Part shown: positions 11,182 through 22,768 of the stretch, piece by piece
Layout of the letters: each line of letters begins with the position of its first letter
How positions within the stretch are numbered: the stretch's first letter is position 1
Origin: Apteryx mantelli
Taxonomy: Eukaryota > Chordata > Aves > Apterygiformes > Apterygidae
NCBI RefSeq assembly: GCF_036417845.1
Contig: NC_089994.1
Span: 15,580,001-15,644,000 of the forward strand
Reading direction: 5' to 3'
DNA: 64,000 nucleotides
Made by a program: the position numbers and the translations under genes
The notes under the pieces: generated by a model
Told to the model about the DNA's origin: nothing
Database searches by the model: none
What the model saw: the letters and a program-made list of their open reading frames with translations, nothing else

Positions 11182-11189
11182 CAGTATTA
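11182..11189 (+). promoter_or_regulatory. NCOR2: miR-200b/c/429-type 8-mer site
   Basis: CAGTATTA matches the complement of the miR-200b/c/429 seed plus the flanking A. It is 64 nt downstream of the miR-10 match, in the same AT-rich UTR block. Function is inferred from the sequence match only. Confidence 0.35.
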
Positions 11190-11329
11190 CATGCTGTAAA
11201 AGAGGTTCTGTTCTTACATGCGGGCTTTGATGCGTTTGTCCATTGTATGGAAATGTTTAAAAAAAAAAAAAAGGCAACATCGATCCATCAAAGTCACCTG
11301 TAAGTCAGGAGAATGTATGAACGTAGTTT

Positions 11330-11352
11330 AAAAAAAAAAAAAAAAAAAAAAA
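11330..11352. repeat. A23 homopolymer in the NCOR2 3' UTR
   Basis: Twenty-three consecutive A residues. It lies inside the UTR and is not preceded by a close AATAAA, so it is a genomic tract and a likely internal oligo(dT) priming site rather than a 3' end. Confidence 0.9.
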
Positions 11353-12271
11353 GTCTTGCCGTGGTCGCAGGGCCCCCTCGTTACACGTACCGATCCGAAT
11401 TCAGCAGAGAGCGTGTGCTGGTTGCAGCCGTTCGTCCTGCGAGGCCCTGCAGAGCTCGCCGGGCGCAGGGCAGCGCGGGCAGGCGCCAGGCCGGGGAGTT
11501 CACAGGAAACGTTTAGAGAAAAGAAAAAAAAAGTTTTTATTGTATTTTTGTGATACACACGAATGCTCTACTTTACGTTATTTTTTTTTTTCATTCCATG
11601 ATGTTGGATCATATCTGCAGTTACATGGTTAAAGAACAAAATATTAGACTTTTTTTCATTCACTTCTGCTTTCTCGCTCGGGGGGGGAAAAAAAATGGCA
11701 AAAAAAAAAAAACAAACCCAAAATGTATTAAATGCTTTGCATTCTGTACGCTAGAGGAAAAAAAGACCACGGCACAGACTTTCTGCCTCTTCTGCTGCTG
11801 GGTGGACGAGCCGGCCAGCCGCAGCGGTCCGGGAGCGCCTGGGCTCGCGGGGAGCGTGGCAGAGAGAGGACGGCGCTGTCCCCTCCTCGGTGGTGATTTC
11901 TTTTCCCCCTACCATGTTCCAAGGTTGATTCTGATTTCAAAGCAAGAGAATGACGGTGTTTGTTGTTTGTTTGGGGTTTGTTTTTTGGTTGTTTTTTTTT
12001 TCTGTTTTTTACAATGTACAGGTTTTTAATGTTCATCAATGTTTGTCTTTTCTGTTGTGCTTTTTTTTTTTAAAGAAAAAAAAAAGAGAAAATGCACAAG
12101 CGATGTTGGAAGTCTTTCAGTTCCCAGGTTATTGCTGCTGGTGTCTCCGAGGCTCTGCGATGTAAAACTAACAGAGCTGATGTGTGGGCATAACGCTATT
12201 AAAGTGCTCCAGATTCTGCCGGGAAAAGCCCAAATTCAACCCATCTTCAAAGTCGCCTCCTTAACCTTTTC

Positions 12272-12286
12272 GGGGGGGGGGGGGGG
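12272..12286. repeat. G15 homopolymer
   Basis: Fifteen consecutive G residues about 20 bases upstream of the AATAAA at 12303. The length is likely to be unreliable in the assembly. Confidence 0.9.
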
Positions 12287-12302
12287 ACAACACAGAGCAA
12301 AG

Positions 12303-12308
12303 AATAAA
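12303..12308 (+). terminator. NCOR2: Candidate proximal poly(A) signal AATAAA
   Basis: AATAAA followed after about 20-50 bases by a GT-rich stretch (TGTGTGCTGC...GGTGTCTTG), the usual arrangement for a cleavage site. Use by NCOR2 is inferred. Confidence 0.45.
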
Positions 12309-13636
12309 GCTACCACTTGGCACAGTAGCGATACTGTGTGCTGCTTCGGTGTCTTGAAAAGACGTCAAGAAAGAGGTAGTTTTCTAAAGAAAAGTGGATG
12401 TGGTTTTTATGGAAATAGTCACCGGAAAGCCGGACCCTCCTGCGACTGGCTCTGCGCAGAGCAGCGAGATAAGCCTGGTTTGCGACGCGGGACAAGGGCG
12501 AGAAGCACCTGGGCAAGGTCCCCGGCGCTCGCGCGGCCGCCGGCTGCGGTGCCCCCTCGGCTCGGCTCCAGGACTGCCGCGCTCGGGCCCTGCGGGAAGC
12601 AGGGCTCAATCCGGGAGAGCCGGCGGGCTCCGTTCTTGCGCCGTGGTGGGGGGCTCCGCTTTAAAAATCGCAGCGTCCTGGGAGCCCTCTCCTCCGGCAC
12701 CGGCGCTGCTCGTGGGACGCGGCCGGGCAGCAGGCGTCGCGGCTGGCAGGAGGAGAGCGTCAGGCCTGACGTGCTCAACCTGGCGTCTCGTTTCTGTTCC
12801 CCTCTGGTTTTTCCCCTCCGGCGCACACGGAGCAAGGAGCTGGAGGCTGCCCGTAGCTGGCCGAGGGCTTCAGCAGCCTCCGGCTCTTCTGGTCGCGTCT
12901 TTTAGGTTTATCCGACATGGGATCCGCTCCAGCAGGATCCCACACTTGGAAAAGCCCTTCCACTTGGAAGCTCTCGTTCTTGCCCTGAGCCTGGCCACTT
13001 AACCGCGTTTCTCAGCTCTTTCTGTCTTGCTGCATCTCCATCCGCCTGCCTCCAGCCTTCCTGCCCCAACGCGCCCTGGCCAAGCCCAGGTCCTCCCACA
13101 GCCACGCGTCCCCCAGCCGGCCGTGCCGGGGACTGCTCCTGGCGTTGGCGCGAGCTCTGGGCGCAGGGTGCTGACGTCCTGCCCCTGCGAGCCCGTGGCC
13201 GGGCCCTGGGCTGCCGGAGCACCGCGCCAGCGGGAGCCGCTGTCCCTACCCGGCGCCACGTCTCGGCGCGCTTGTCCCTGCGTCGCCTGGGGCCACCCGG
13301 GACCGAGCCGGCCGCGCGCGCTCCTGCATCGGCGTTTCCACCCCGCGCCCTTGTGCTGCCAGCTGTGATTTTTACTGATCCTGCAAAGGGAAAGGAGGAA
13401 AAAAAGGGAGGGGAGGAGGAGAAAGTCATGTTAAATGACTTAAACCCCAAGTTCAAAGTTACCGTTCCCAACATCCTAATTTGTACAAACCAACAAGCAA
13501 GCAAAAGATTATTGGACAATTTATCGTTTGAACTGTGCAAGGGGGTGAAAAAATCTATCTTTTGTACAACCAAACTGTGCGTAGCTGTTTCGAAGCGAGC
13601 TGTATGATAGACCGGGCTGTATATAGATCCACGAGT

Positions 13637-13644
13637 TGTAAATA
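13637..13644 (+). promoter_or_regulatory. NCOR2: Pumilio response element TGTAAATA
   Basis: Exact canonical PUM motif (UGUAAAUA in RNA), about 140 nt upstream of the distal poly(A) signal in an AT-rich, conserved-looking UTR segment. Binding is inferred from the motif. Confidence 0.45.
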
Positions 13645-13778
13645 TTTACGCAGCTTGCTATAAAGGGTTGGTTTTCTCCTACCAAAGGTGAAGGTTTTGT
13701 TCGCTGTTACTTTGCTCAGCGTTCCCACTAGCGAGCCGTGCGGGTAGCGGTGGCTGCACACTGCCTTGCTGTTTAAAT

Positions 13779-13784
13779 AATAAA
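13779..13784 (+). terminator. NCOR2: Distal poly(A) signal AATAAA of NCOR2
   Basis: AATAAA at the end of an AT-rich, UTR-like block, followed by an A/AAGC/AAAC-rich stretch (13785-13820) and then abruptly by CpG-rich DNA. This is the most likely 3' end of the long NCOR2 transcript. Confidence 0.6.
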
Positions 13785-15293
13785 AAACAAAAAGAAAGCA
13801 AGCAAGCAAACAAACAAAAAGCTTATTTGCCTGCAAAACACAGCGCGCTCCTGCTGCTTTGTGCGTTTAAAGCCAGGACCAGCGAGGTGCTTGCAGGGCA
13901 GCTGTGCTCTGGCGCCGGGGATCTGCACGGAGCCGCGGAGCCCAGCGCGGGCGCAAGGGCGCGCGGGAGCCTTGTCCCGGTGGCCCCGAGGTTCCCCGTG
14001 AAGGCCCCTGCGGAAAGGGGCGCGCGTTCGGCGCGGCGGTGAGCGGCGCTGTAGGCTTGCGGGGGGTTAAGGGCGCAGGTAGCGGCGGCCCCGCTCAGCC
14101 CGGCAAGGGCTGCGAGCGCCCACGGCAAAGCGTCCGGCGAACGCAAAAGGGGGGCACGAGCCGACGGTCCCACCTCGCGCTCGGATTTGCTTTGCTTGTC
14201 GATTAGAGCGGCTGTGGCGATGCTGCAAAGCAGGCGACGTTGCCGAGGCAAAACCGGGCGTCGTGGGCCCCTTTGGGTCCAGGAGCCGCGGCCACCCTGC
14301 CCAGCCCTCCCCGCGGGTGCGTGCCCCCCTGCTCCCCGCAGCAGGATGAGTGCCGGCGCGGGCCGGCGTTGCTGCTGGGCTCATCTAGGTGGCCGTGCCC
14401 GCTTGACCACGCGCCCCAGTCCCCAGCACTGCTTCAATGCCACGTGCCAGCCCCGGCCCCTCGTTGCCTCAGTTTCCCCAGGTGCAGGCAGCGCTGGGCC
14501 GCGGCGCATGGTGCCGCGGTGTTTCGCATAAAAATCGAGCTTCGCGACGCACGCGCCTGCCGCAGCACCTGGCCACGCAGCGCTGCCGGCCGCGCTCGGC
14601 GCTGCACGGCGGCCGCCGCTTGCGCGCACGAGGCTCCAGGCGGAGGTTGCGCAGGGCTGTGGCCCCAGCTGCGCTTTTGGGAAACCTAAATGACATTTAA
14701 CTGTGCTCTGGTTTTTGTGGGTTTTTTTTAATCTTGTCTGTGCTCCCTCTTTCCTGCAGCTCCCCAGAAGCCACCCAGCCCGTCGTTTCTCCTGGCAGCA
14801 CTTCATGCCGGCCGGAGGCATCCCGCTGCCGAGCGCCTACGGTTGGAGGCGTCTTCCCGCTTCCCCGCACCCTCCTGCCGGAGGCTGTTTTTGTTGGCTT
14901 TTGGAAGGGGAAACGGAAAACTCTTAGAACCCTCCCAAAACGGCCTCCCAGAGCATTTTGGGTGCTTTGCCCAGGCCCAGGGAGCTGGAGGGGACCACGG
15001 CCATGGCAGCGCCGTGCGGAAAAGCCCCCATCCCCACTAGGACCACTGTGGGGCCATGTGCCCCATGGCCAAATGCCCCCAAACAAGAGGCCTTCAGGTA
15101 TCTTCAACGTGGCCAGCTCTGGGCAAGAGCGATCCCTGGCTGACGCGGGTTGAGGACACCCTGGTCTCATCCCTCTTGGGGCAGCAGCCAATCTTTTAGG
15201 GAAAAGGAAAAAGAAGTTCAACCACAGCTGGAAATGATAGATGTTCTGATGATGGTTAATCCCTTGCAAGCCCCCTAGGAAATTATCTGGGAG

Positions 15294-15318
15294 GTTAATT
15301 AGCTGCTTCCTAATTAAC
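15294..15318. promoter_or_regulatory. Paired homeodomain-type sites, 9-bp inverted repeat
   Basis: GTTAATTAG and CTAATTAAC form a perfect inverted repeat with a 7-nt spacer. A TAATCC core (OTX/PITX type) lies 40 nt upstream in GGTTAATCCC. Clustered homeodomain cores in an otherwise featureless AT-rich block suggest an enhancer. No factor can be named from the sequence alone. Confidence 0.4.
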
Positions 15319-17469
15319 ACCTACAACAGATGCCTGCTATCTATGTGCTAGCCTGAATTGCTTTACCTGTGAGGTCCAGCCTATGGGTTTGGGCTGAATT
15401 TGCTGAGGCCAGAAGTCCTCAGGAGCCAAGTCCTCCTCTCTGTGTCCATGACGTTGGTCCTTGGCTTGCCCAGGGAGGAGCTGATGCCGGGGGGAATCCC
15501 TGGAGGTCTGGCTGGAGGAGCTCCTGCAGGGCCAAGGTGGGCACACAAGGTGGTTTGGGGCCATGCAGAGCCCCCGGGTTTGTTTTGCTGTCTCAAGGGC
15601 AGCACCATGAGAGCAAGGTGCTTGTCTGTAGTGCATTGGGAATGTGTGTCCAAGGGCTTGGAGAAGATCTGATTTTGCAGGGCAAGTGATGAGTATGTAG
15701 AGCAGGCTTCCCACCAAGGTGGTGGAGCTGAGCAGTATGAGTATGTTTAAGAACAAATTGGACTACTATATGGAATTTAATCCATTAAAGGAATATGAGT
15801 TGGTTTTTGCACTTGGGGGCTTTCAGCTGCTTTTCCTGAGGCTCAGAAACAGATTTTACAATGATCATGTTTCCCTCCCGAGAGGAGCAATGAGTGTTTT
15901 TACCTTCCTCTGCCTTGCACAGTTACGAAGTTTCAGATGTTTAAAAAAACAATGCAGCAAGGGTGTCATTTAGGCTGGCTCCCCATCCGGGGTTGTTTCT
16001 GATTCTGCGTGTCTTGGGCTATCCAGTGGACATGTGCGTGTCCAAATGGCTCCCGTCTCTGCACTGGGTAAGGATCATTCTTGGTCCTCTTGGTGAATCA
16101 CCAAGATGATGTCTGAAATTCATCCACATAGAGACCTCGTGGACTGGATCTGCCTCCACCAGAGCCGACCACGCTCCTGCAATGACCAGGTCCCACGTGC
16201 ATCATATACAAGGTGGATATCTGCTAGGTCTTAAAGATTAGTTTAAAGATCCCTGAGGCGAATAAAAGTGTTTTTGTTGAAATCCTTCTTGGAAAGGACT
16301 GCAGCTCTGAAGGCAATTAGGGTAAGTTAATAAATAGCACAAACAGAAGCCAAGCTATTCAGCCTCACCAGCGTCGGATTTAAACGATGATGAGGTCTGA
16401 CAGCAATAGCCATAGTCAATAATTCACATTGATGCTGAAGAAACAGAAGGTGGGAAAACACTGAATTCGAGGCCAACACTTATGATTTAATGATGGAAAA
16501 CTTTAGGCCTACTTGAAAAGCTCTTACATAAGGAGTTGAAAATGAAATGGGACAAAAGCAGATGGCTTCTAAAAGCAGCAATAAAAAAGTGATAGAAATC
16601 CAGACTCGCTCAGATTGAGATCTGGTGACAGATGGGGTTTTCTGAAGGGGAAAGGGAGGATAAAAGATCATCCCTGTTCTCTTTGCCCTGGAGAGGGAAC
16701 GTGAGGAGAAGGTGCATGAGTGATCCGGCCAGGCTCATGAGGAGGAATTGGTGTTTAATTAGGATTATGGGGATATTTTTTCGTTTGGAAAGAATAAAAG
16801 CAGGAGAGGGAAGACGCTTAGCTAGGCCAGGCTGGGTCAGAAGGACGGGGAGGCAGCAGAGCGGGACCGAGGTGGTCCTTGCTGTGCGCTCCGGGTCTTC
16901 GTGCCCTGAGCTTCGGCGTCCCCTCTGCACCCTGCTTCCCAGGGCAGCCGGGCTCGGCAGGCTGGCAGCTCCCACGTGCCTTCGGCCAGGAAAAGCCCGT
17001 AACTGCTCCCAGGATCCTCACAGCAGGAAGCGTTTTATACCCTCCTGACAATTGCAATCTAAATAGTCATCCATCAGTTCTTGTGATTTACCACGAAATT
17101 AAATATGCTCTCCGATACTGGTACGGAGGGCTCAAGAGGGGTTTTGGCAGCAGATTAGACGTTCTGGACTGGCAAGTAACTTGGAGGGAGAATATAGCAG
17201 CTTTTGAAGCTGGGTCTGGCTGTTACGGGCGCTCGGAGGCTGGAGGGGGCTGGCGGAGGCCCGGGGGGTTGCGCTGGCTGGTCTCCGCCTTGCCAGGGGG
17301 CTGGGGAAGAGCTGCGCTAGGAAGAAGTTTGGGAAGGGGTGTCGCTGTTTGTGTGTGCGTGACAGCTGAACTAATTGTCAGGTTTATTTACCCTCTCATT
17401 TTTGGCCTCCTGTATTTACCGAAATGCATATTTGTCAGGACTCCAGGCAGCGGAGCGGTCATAAATCAC

Positions 17470-17505
17470 ACGCCACCGACTGGAAGTTGGAACGGTCGGT
17501 GGCGT
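17470..17505. repeat. 11-bp inverted repeat (hairpin-capable)
   Basis: ACGCCACCGAC at 17470-17480 pairs with GTCGGTGGCGT at 17495-17505 across a 14-nt loop. It lies at the edge of an AT-rich conserved-looking block (17030-17460). Confidence 0.6.
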
Positions 17506-20500
17506 CTGAAGCGACTTGAGATAGATGTTAATTTTAGCGAAGCAAAACGAAACCGCCGTCAGCCCTGCGGAGGGGCTGAGGGGCCGGTTAAACAGAAAGC
17601 AAAAATAAAACAAAACTCTGCTTTGCAGAAATGCTCCTGAACTCAATTCCACGGGTGCCGGAGTCTCCAGGGTGGCCTGTGAGTCACGGCTGCTGCCGTC
17701 CAGCGGCCGGAAGGAGGAAAAAAACAAAAAAAACCTGTCTGCACCGATCAGCCCAGCAAAGCCCCACAAAAATGCAAAGTTGGGTTGAAAGAAAAAAAAA
17801 TCTGCGTGCTTCAAACAACATTTTCTAAGTGTTGCTTTAGAAAGCAGCGCAGTAGTGGGAATTAGGCTCCGTGCGGGTCCATCCTGCCATCTCCCCTGCG
17901 TGGCGCTGGTTCGGCTCTGGGGGTGTGGGATGCGGGGCCGGAGGAAAGCATCCCATGGGCAGAGCCTGGTCCGTGGAGGGACCAACCTCATCTTCCCAGC
18001 TGCAGACCCAGCAAGCCTGATGTAACCCCCACCAGGTGAGACTCGTCGGCCCTCGTAGATGGCGAAGAGGCAGGAGTACATGTGCAAGGCTTGTGTGTGC
18101 CTGGGGAACCGGCCTGGTGCTCCAGCTCAGCCGCCGCGGAGAGGAGAGCGCTGCTCACGGGTAGGTTTGAGCCGGTGTTTTTGAAGCCTCCGGTTTGTTG
18201 GCCGTCTTTGGGAACACGCGAGTGACTCCAGCTGCAGATGCATGTAACGCGATGAAGCGCGGCGTGTCGGTAACGGTGGAGAACTCCAGCTGGAGACCTC
18301 GCTGCTTTGAAGTTGGTTTTAAACTCTGCAGGGTACTTTCGCTTAGAAAAAGCAGCAGTTACCAGCAAAGATTGATCTTTGTCCAAAATTTCTTTGCTGC
18401 CCCCCACACACTTCTTTTCATATTTATTAATTTGCCATGTCTTTGATGACTAGATACACGTCCAGCTCTGAGAAAACTGCACTACGGTGTTTGCTGAGGA
18501 GCTGCTGGAGGGTAGGAAACACTGATCCCACCGGCTGCAAGGCAGAGCCATGCTAACGCTGGCATGGTTCAAGTTGTCAGTATTATTTGCCACGTGTGGC
18601 AACCCCAGACGCTCCCGAGGAGAGCGGTGAGGAAGCGAAGGCCCCAGGGGGATTTGGTATGTGGCCTGTTGCAGAAGGTTCCTGCCCCGCCAGCCGGCTC
18701 CCGAAGCATGCACAGCCCCATCAGAGCCAGCCGAAATCAACTGCCCCGCTCGCCGTTGCGTTTGCAGAAAGTGTTTTCACCCAGCGACGTGGCCCTGCCC
18801 AGCTTCATGCAAGACTTTTCTCCTGGGCAGAGCAGAGAGCTCGCTGCAGCCAGTTCTCTGCGGACGTGGAGCCTCGTCGGCTTTGCAAAGAGCCCGGCGG
18901 CTTTGCCCGGGCGGCCTGAGCCCGAGCGGCCAGCGCGTGCGCTGCCGGGCCGGCACCGGGTAAGGGATGTTGTGCCAGGTGAAATCGGGCTTCCAGACAG
19001 AGCCAAAAATGACCAAAGTGAGGTGGAATCTGGCACCACGTGCTGCAATTCCTAAATGTGAAAAAGATTTGAGAGGTTTTAGAGACACCAATGCTTTTGG
19101 AATGAGGGAGAATAAATTAGGAGCAATAAGGTTTGTGGGGCTGGTTCCTCTTAGGGCCAGTTCTGCCAAGACTCTCCTGGTGCTTGCCTTTGCCCCAGGT
19201 CACGGGTTGGCTCCAAGGAGCCAGGGGATAGACACCACATTAAACGTGTGAGATGGGGACTGACGTCTGCAGGCCAGCAGCACCTTCGTGGGCCGCTGCT
19301 GGCATCTCTCTGTGCCATGGCATGATGGGAAGCGAAGGGTTCATAAAGAGCAAAAAGCAGAGCGAAGACATCCAAAAGGTGCTTTCAAAGATGTTCCTCA
19401 AACCCTGCTAAGAGCAGCTGTCACCGGGCTACAGCGTGATGGGCGCTGAACCAGCCCTGGTGGCACATGGCTTCTGAAGAGGTATGGGCTCCCCTGATGC
19501 GGTGTTCGTTTGCAGAAGGCCAGAATGTAGATGTACAACCCTCACCCAGCTCTGCCGAGATCCAGGAGCGTCTCCTGCTCCTGTTTCGTTCTGCGCTCGT
19601 CATGGAAAACAAAGCAGCTGCTGGAGGCCAGCCCCAAGTCTGTGCCTGCAGGCGGGCACCAAGGATGGGTCTGGATCTGGACTCTAGTTGGGCCAAATCA
19701 GAGCTTTTCCCACGGGGAATGTTAATCCTGAGCTTTGGGTTAGAGCCATCTCCAGACTTAATGTTTTTGGAACGGACAAAGAGCGCCAGTCTGTTCAAGG
19801 AAAGAACAAATCTTTATACCCCGTCTCTATACCTAGATGAGACGTCGCAAGCTTTTCAAATGGTTCTGGCTCCATAGAATTGAAACCTGTCTAACTCCCC
19901 ACATTGGACCCATTTTTAAGCTACCAGGATAAATTTAGCCTCGTAGGCCACCGGGGCGTCTCGCTTTCATGCAGAGTGAGAAAGAGCCCCTACGCCGGAG
20001 CTGCCTTCTCCGGCCACCGGTGCAGGAGAAACCAAATAGCAGAGGTTGCTCTTGGGTCTTTCCGTGGGGGAGGGCAGCCTTTTTATTAGGTCCAGATGTT
20101 CCTTCTGCCCCAGGCCACGCTGGATGTGGAGCGAAGCGTGTTGATGTTGGCTGGGAGCGCCCCGCTGGAAATGGGCTCCGAGCAAGCGGGGTTTCTCCTG
20201 CGCCCTGTTTTCGGTGGCCCTTGGGGAGACGGGACGGCCGGGGACTCGGGCAGCCTGAGCGGGGACCCCCCAGCTCGGCGAAGGGGCTGCCCTGCTGCCG
20301 AGGAGCCCCGTTCCCTTCGGCCTCCGAAATTCCCCCTGTCGCCCTCCCACCGGCGCCTACGGCTTTGACCAGCCACCCGCTTCTCCAGGCCTCCTTGGTG
20401 CCGGCTCCTCTCCATGTGGGTTGGGGCTGCCCCATGCGCGGGGGGCCGTGAGCGCCCACCGCCCAGCCCCGACGCGGCGGTCCCCTCCTGCACCCCTTTC

Positions 20501-22119
20501 CCCTTGGGTTTCGCATCGAGATGCGGCAAAGGGCTCGCTGGAGACTGCGGGATCGCTGCGTGAGGGGCAAGGCTGCTCTCCAGATGTTATTTTTCACCAT
20601 TAAGCAGTGTTTAAAAATATATGTGATTTTCCCCCCCCCCCCCCTTTTCTGAGTGCAGGGAGAGGAGGGACCTTTGGAGGGTTTAGCCAGCGGCGGGGGC
20701 ACCGCACGGGGAAGGGCCGTCCCGGGGAGGGGACGCGCCTCCGAAACGAGGCTTTTGCAGAAAGTGCTGAGCTCGGCGCTTTGTGGGCAGGCCGCGGGGC
20801 CGGGCCGCGACGGGTCCCCGCGCGCCGGTGCCAAGCCCGGCGGCTCGCGCAACGCCCGGCTCGTTAACGCCGTACGGCTGTGCCTGGCGCGGGGGCTGGC
20901 GCTGCCGAAGCCGTTACAGGTCCCGGCGGACTCGCAAAGGGCCGGAGCTGTGAGGTCCAAGGGCAGAGCCCGAGGCAGAGCACAGCTCGGTGCTTAGCGA
21001 AGCCCCCCGAGCCTCGAACGCTGCTCAGCCGTGTCCTAATTGACCCTGCGTTTGCTTGGATTTGCTCTCAGGCTGGAGCTACGGAGAGGTGGGGATGCTT
21101 AATTCCTCTCCGGCTAATAGCTGGGGAGCCATGTGGCTCTGGGTCCCACCTCCTCCAGTTCAGTCTATATTCCAGGTCTATATTCTACATTCCCAACACG
21201 TCCAATCAGCCAAGGGTGCACTAAGAGGCCTGGGCTGCTGCCATCCCATAATTCCTCATTGGATGCTGGAAGCGAAGCTAAAAACCCAATCGTGTCTCCG
21301 CTCTGCAGGCTCAAGGCCATCTCGCTTGGTCGAACCAGGTCAGTAGGTCGTTAGCGCTGTTGAGGCTGCTGCCCAGGCCAAGGAGCCCACCCGGCGGTGC
21401 CCACGCTTACGCAGGCACCTGCAACCCCTGCGCTGCTCCAAGCACTCGGTAGACGGCTTGACCTTGCGGCAGTCGGATTCCCCAGGAAAAGCATCCCGCT
21501 GCGCTCGCCCACCCGGCCGAACCGGAGCCCTCGGGGGCCGGCGGCGCCCGTCCACAAAACTGCCTCCTCCGCGCCGGGCGCCTGAGCTGTGTTTTCAGAG
21601 CAGCTCAAACGAATGTCCTGGAAGTGCAGGCGCTAGGAAAAAAAAGTCTGTCGGAAGCAAGGCAAACACCCATCTGCGAGTGGAAGAGGTCAGAGAAGAA
21701 TACAAAGCCTTCTATTTCCTGAGGCATTTGTCAGTAAGACAAATGTGTTTTCTTAAATTTGCTGCGTTTTCCTCTCTGGCCTCCCACGCAAAAGCCAAAT
21801 GGACTTTCACTAGCATAAAGCAGGGTGCTGGCTTGCGTCCTTTGTAATCCAATGCTCATGGACTCAGACGCGGCATCGGTCGGATCACTGTTTATTATCA
21901 GTAAGTGGGGCATATTTAAAGGAAACAGGCAGTTTTCAACACTATATCTATAACTAGTTTATTGCTGGCGTGTTCCTCCCTTGCCCTTATTATTTATGTT
22001 GAAAATGATAAATGAGGGATTGATGGTTCTTGCTGGTTTATGAATAATCAGGTTATTTCACTGTAAAGCCCCAAGGGAGGGTAATGTTTCTACAATCCTC
22101 CATCAAAGGGAATGCAGTT

Positions 22120-22123
<4 letters not shown>

Positions 22124-22157
<34 letters not shown>
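22124..22157. repeat. (GT)17 microsatellite
   Basis: Thirty-four bases of uninterrupted GT dinucleotide in intergenic DNA. Open frames here that translate to cysteine-valine runs are artefacts. Confidence 0.97.
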
Positions 22158-22158
<1 letters not shown>

Positions 22159-22324
22159 GCTCATTCCTACCCTGCTTTGCACTTGGGTGTTTTTGCACCC
22201 TCCCTCCCGTGCAAGCATGCATTTCCATGTGCACTATCTCGACACGGCCTCATGCCATGGCGGGTTTCCCCATCCGTGTGTCCCCTCGGCATCCTCGTGC
22301 CGCAGAGCCTTCGGAGCGGGTCGC

Positions 22325-22768
22325 TCTTGGACGCAGAGGCGATGGGCGTCCCGCGTGGCGAGGGCTGAGTAGGGGAGTGGGCGCCGGGGCTCTGTGCTGG
22401 AGGCATTCCTAGCAGAGGGCCCCCGACCGCAGCAGTCCGCTTGGAAGAAGCGCTGATCCCATTTGTATTTCAAGGAGCTGCAAATAGCCGCTGGGGCTGA
22501 GGATCTGCTTGCGAGACAGGAAGAGCCCCAGGGAGATGATTTTGAATGTTTGTGTATATAGAAATGCCTAATCACCAGGCTCAGAACAAGTCAGGAAGGG
22601 AATCTGGAGGTGGTTAACTGGAGAGCAGGATATTTTTATGCTAGAAATGTGTTGTCCGCCTGCCTGTTTGCTGGGTGGGAAGGATACAGTGAGAATCAAA
22701 GGCTTGGCAGGACGAGCCTTTTCATCCTTGTAGACGTGACCTCCCCGCCAGTCTTGGACGCAGAGGCG
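22325..22768. repeat. 17-bp exact direct repeat pair (22325-22341 and 22752-22768)
   Basis: TCTTGGACGCAGAGGCG occurs twice, 427 bp apart, with unrelated flanks. It may be the remnant of a local duplication or a dispersed motif. Confidence 0.7.

Larger units (their letters stand above)
10098..13805 (+). other. NCOR2: NCOR2 3' UTR (probable, about 3.7 kb)
   Basis: Sequence after the stop codon has long A and T runs, an AT-rich block at 11040-11260 and another at 13370-13760 that look like conserved UTR, separated by GC-rich stretches (12430-13330). Three poly(A) signals are possible: ATTAAA at 11727 and 12198, AATAAA at 12303 and AATAAA at 13779. The distal AATAAA is preceded by a Pumilio-type TGTAAATA (13637-13644). 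The exact 3' end cannot be fixed without transcript data, and 12303 may be a used proximal site. Confidence 0.65.

Noticed and set aside
19935..20960. 341-codon minus-strand open frame
   Set aside because: GC-rich intergenic sequence, no recognisable domain, low-complexity composition.
22084..22412. Three overlapping frames with cysteine-valine runs
   Set aside because: They are translations of the GT microsatellite.
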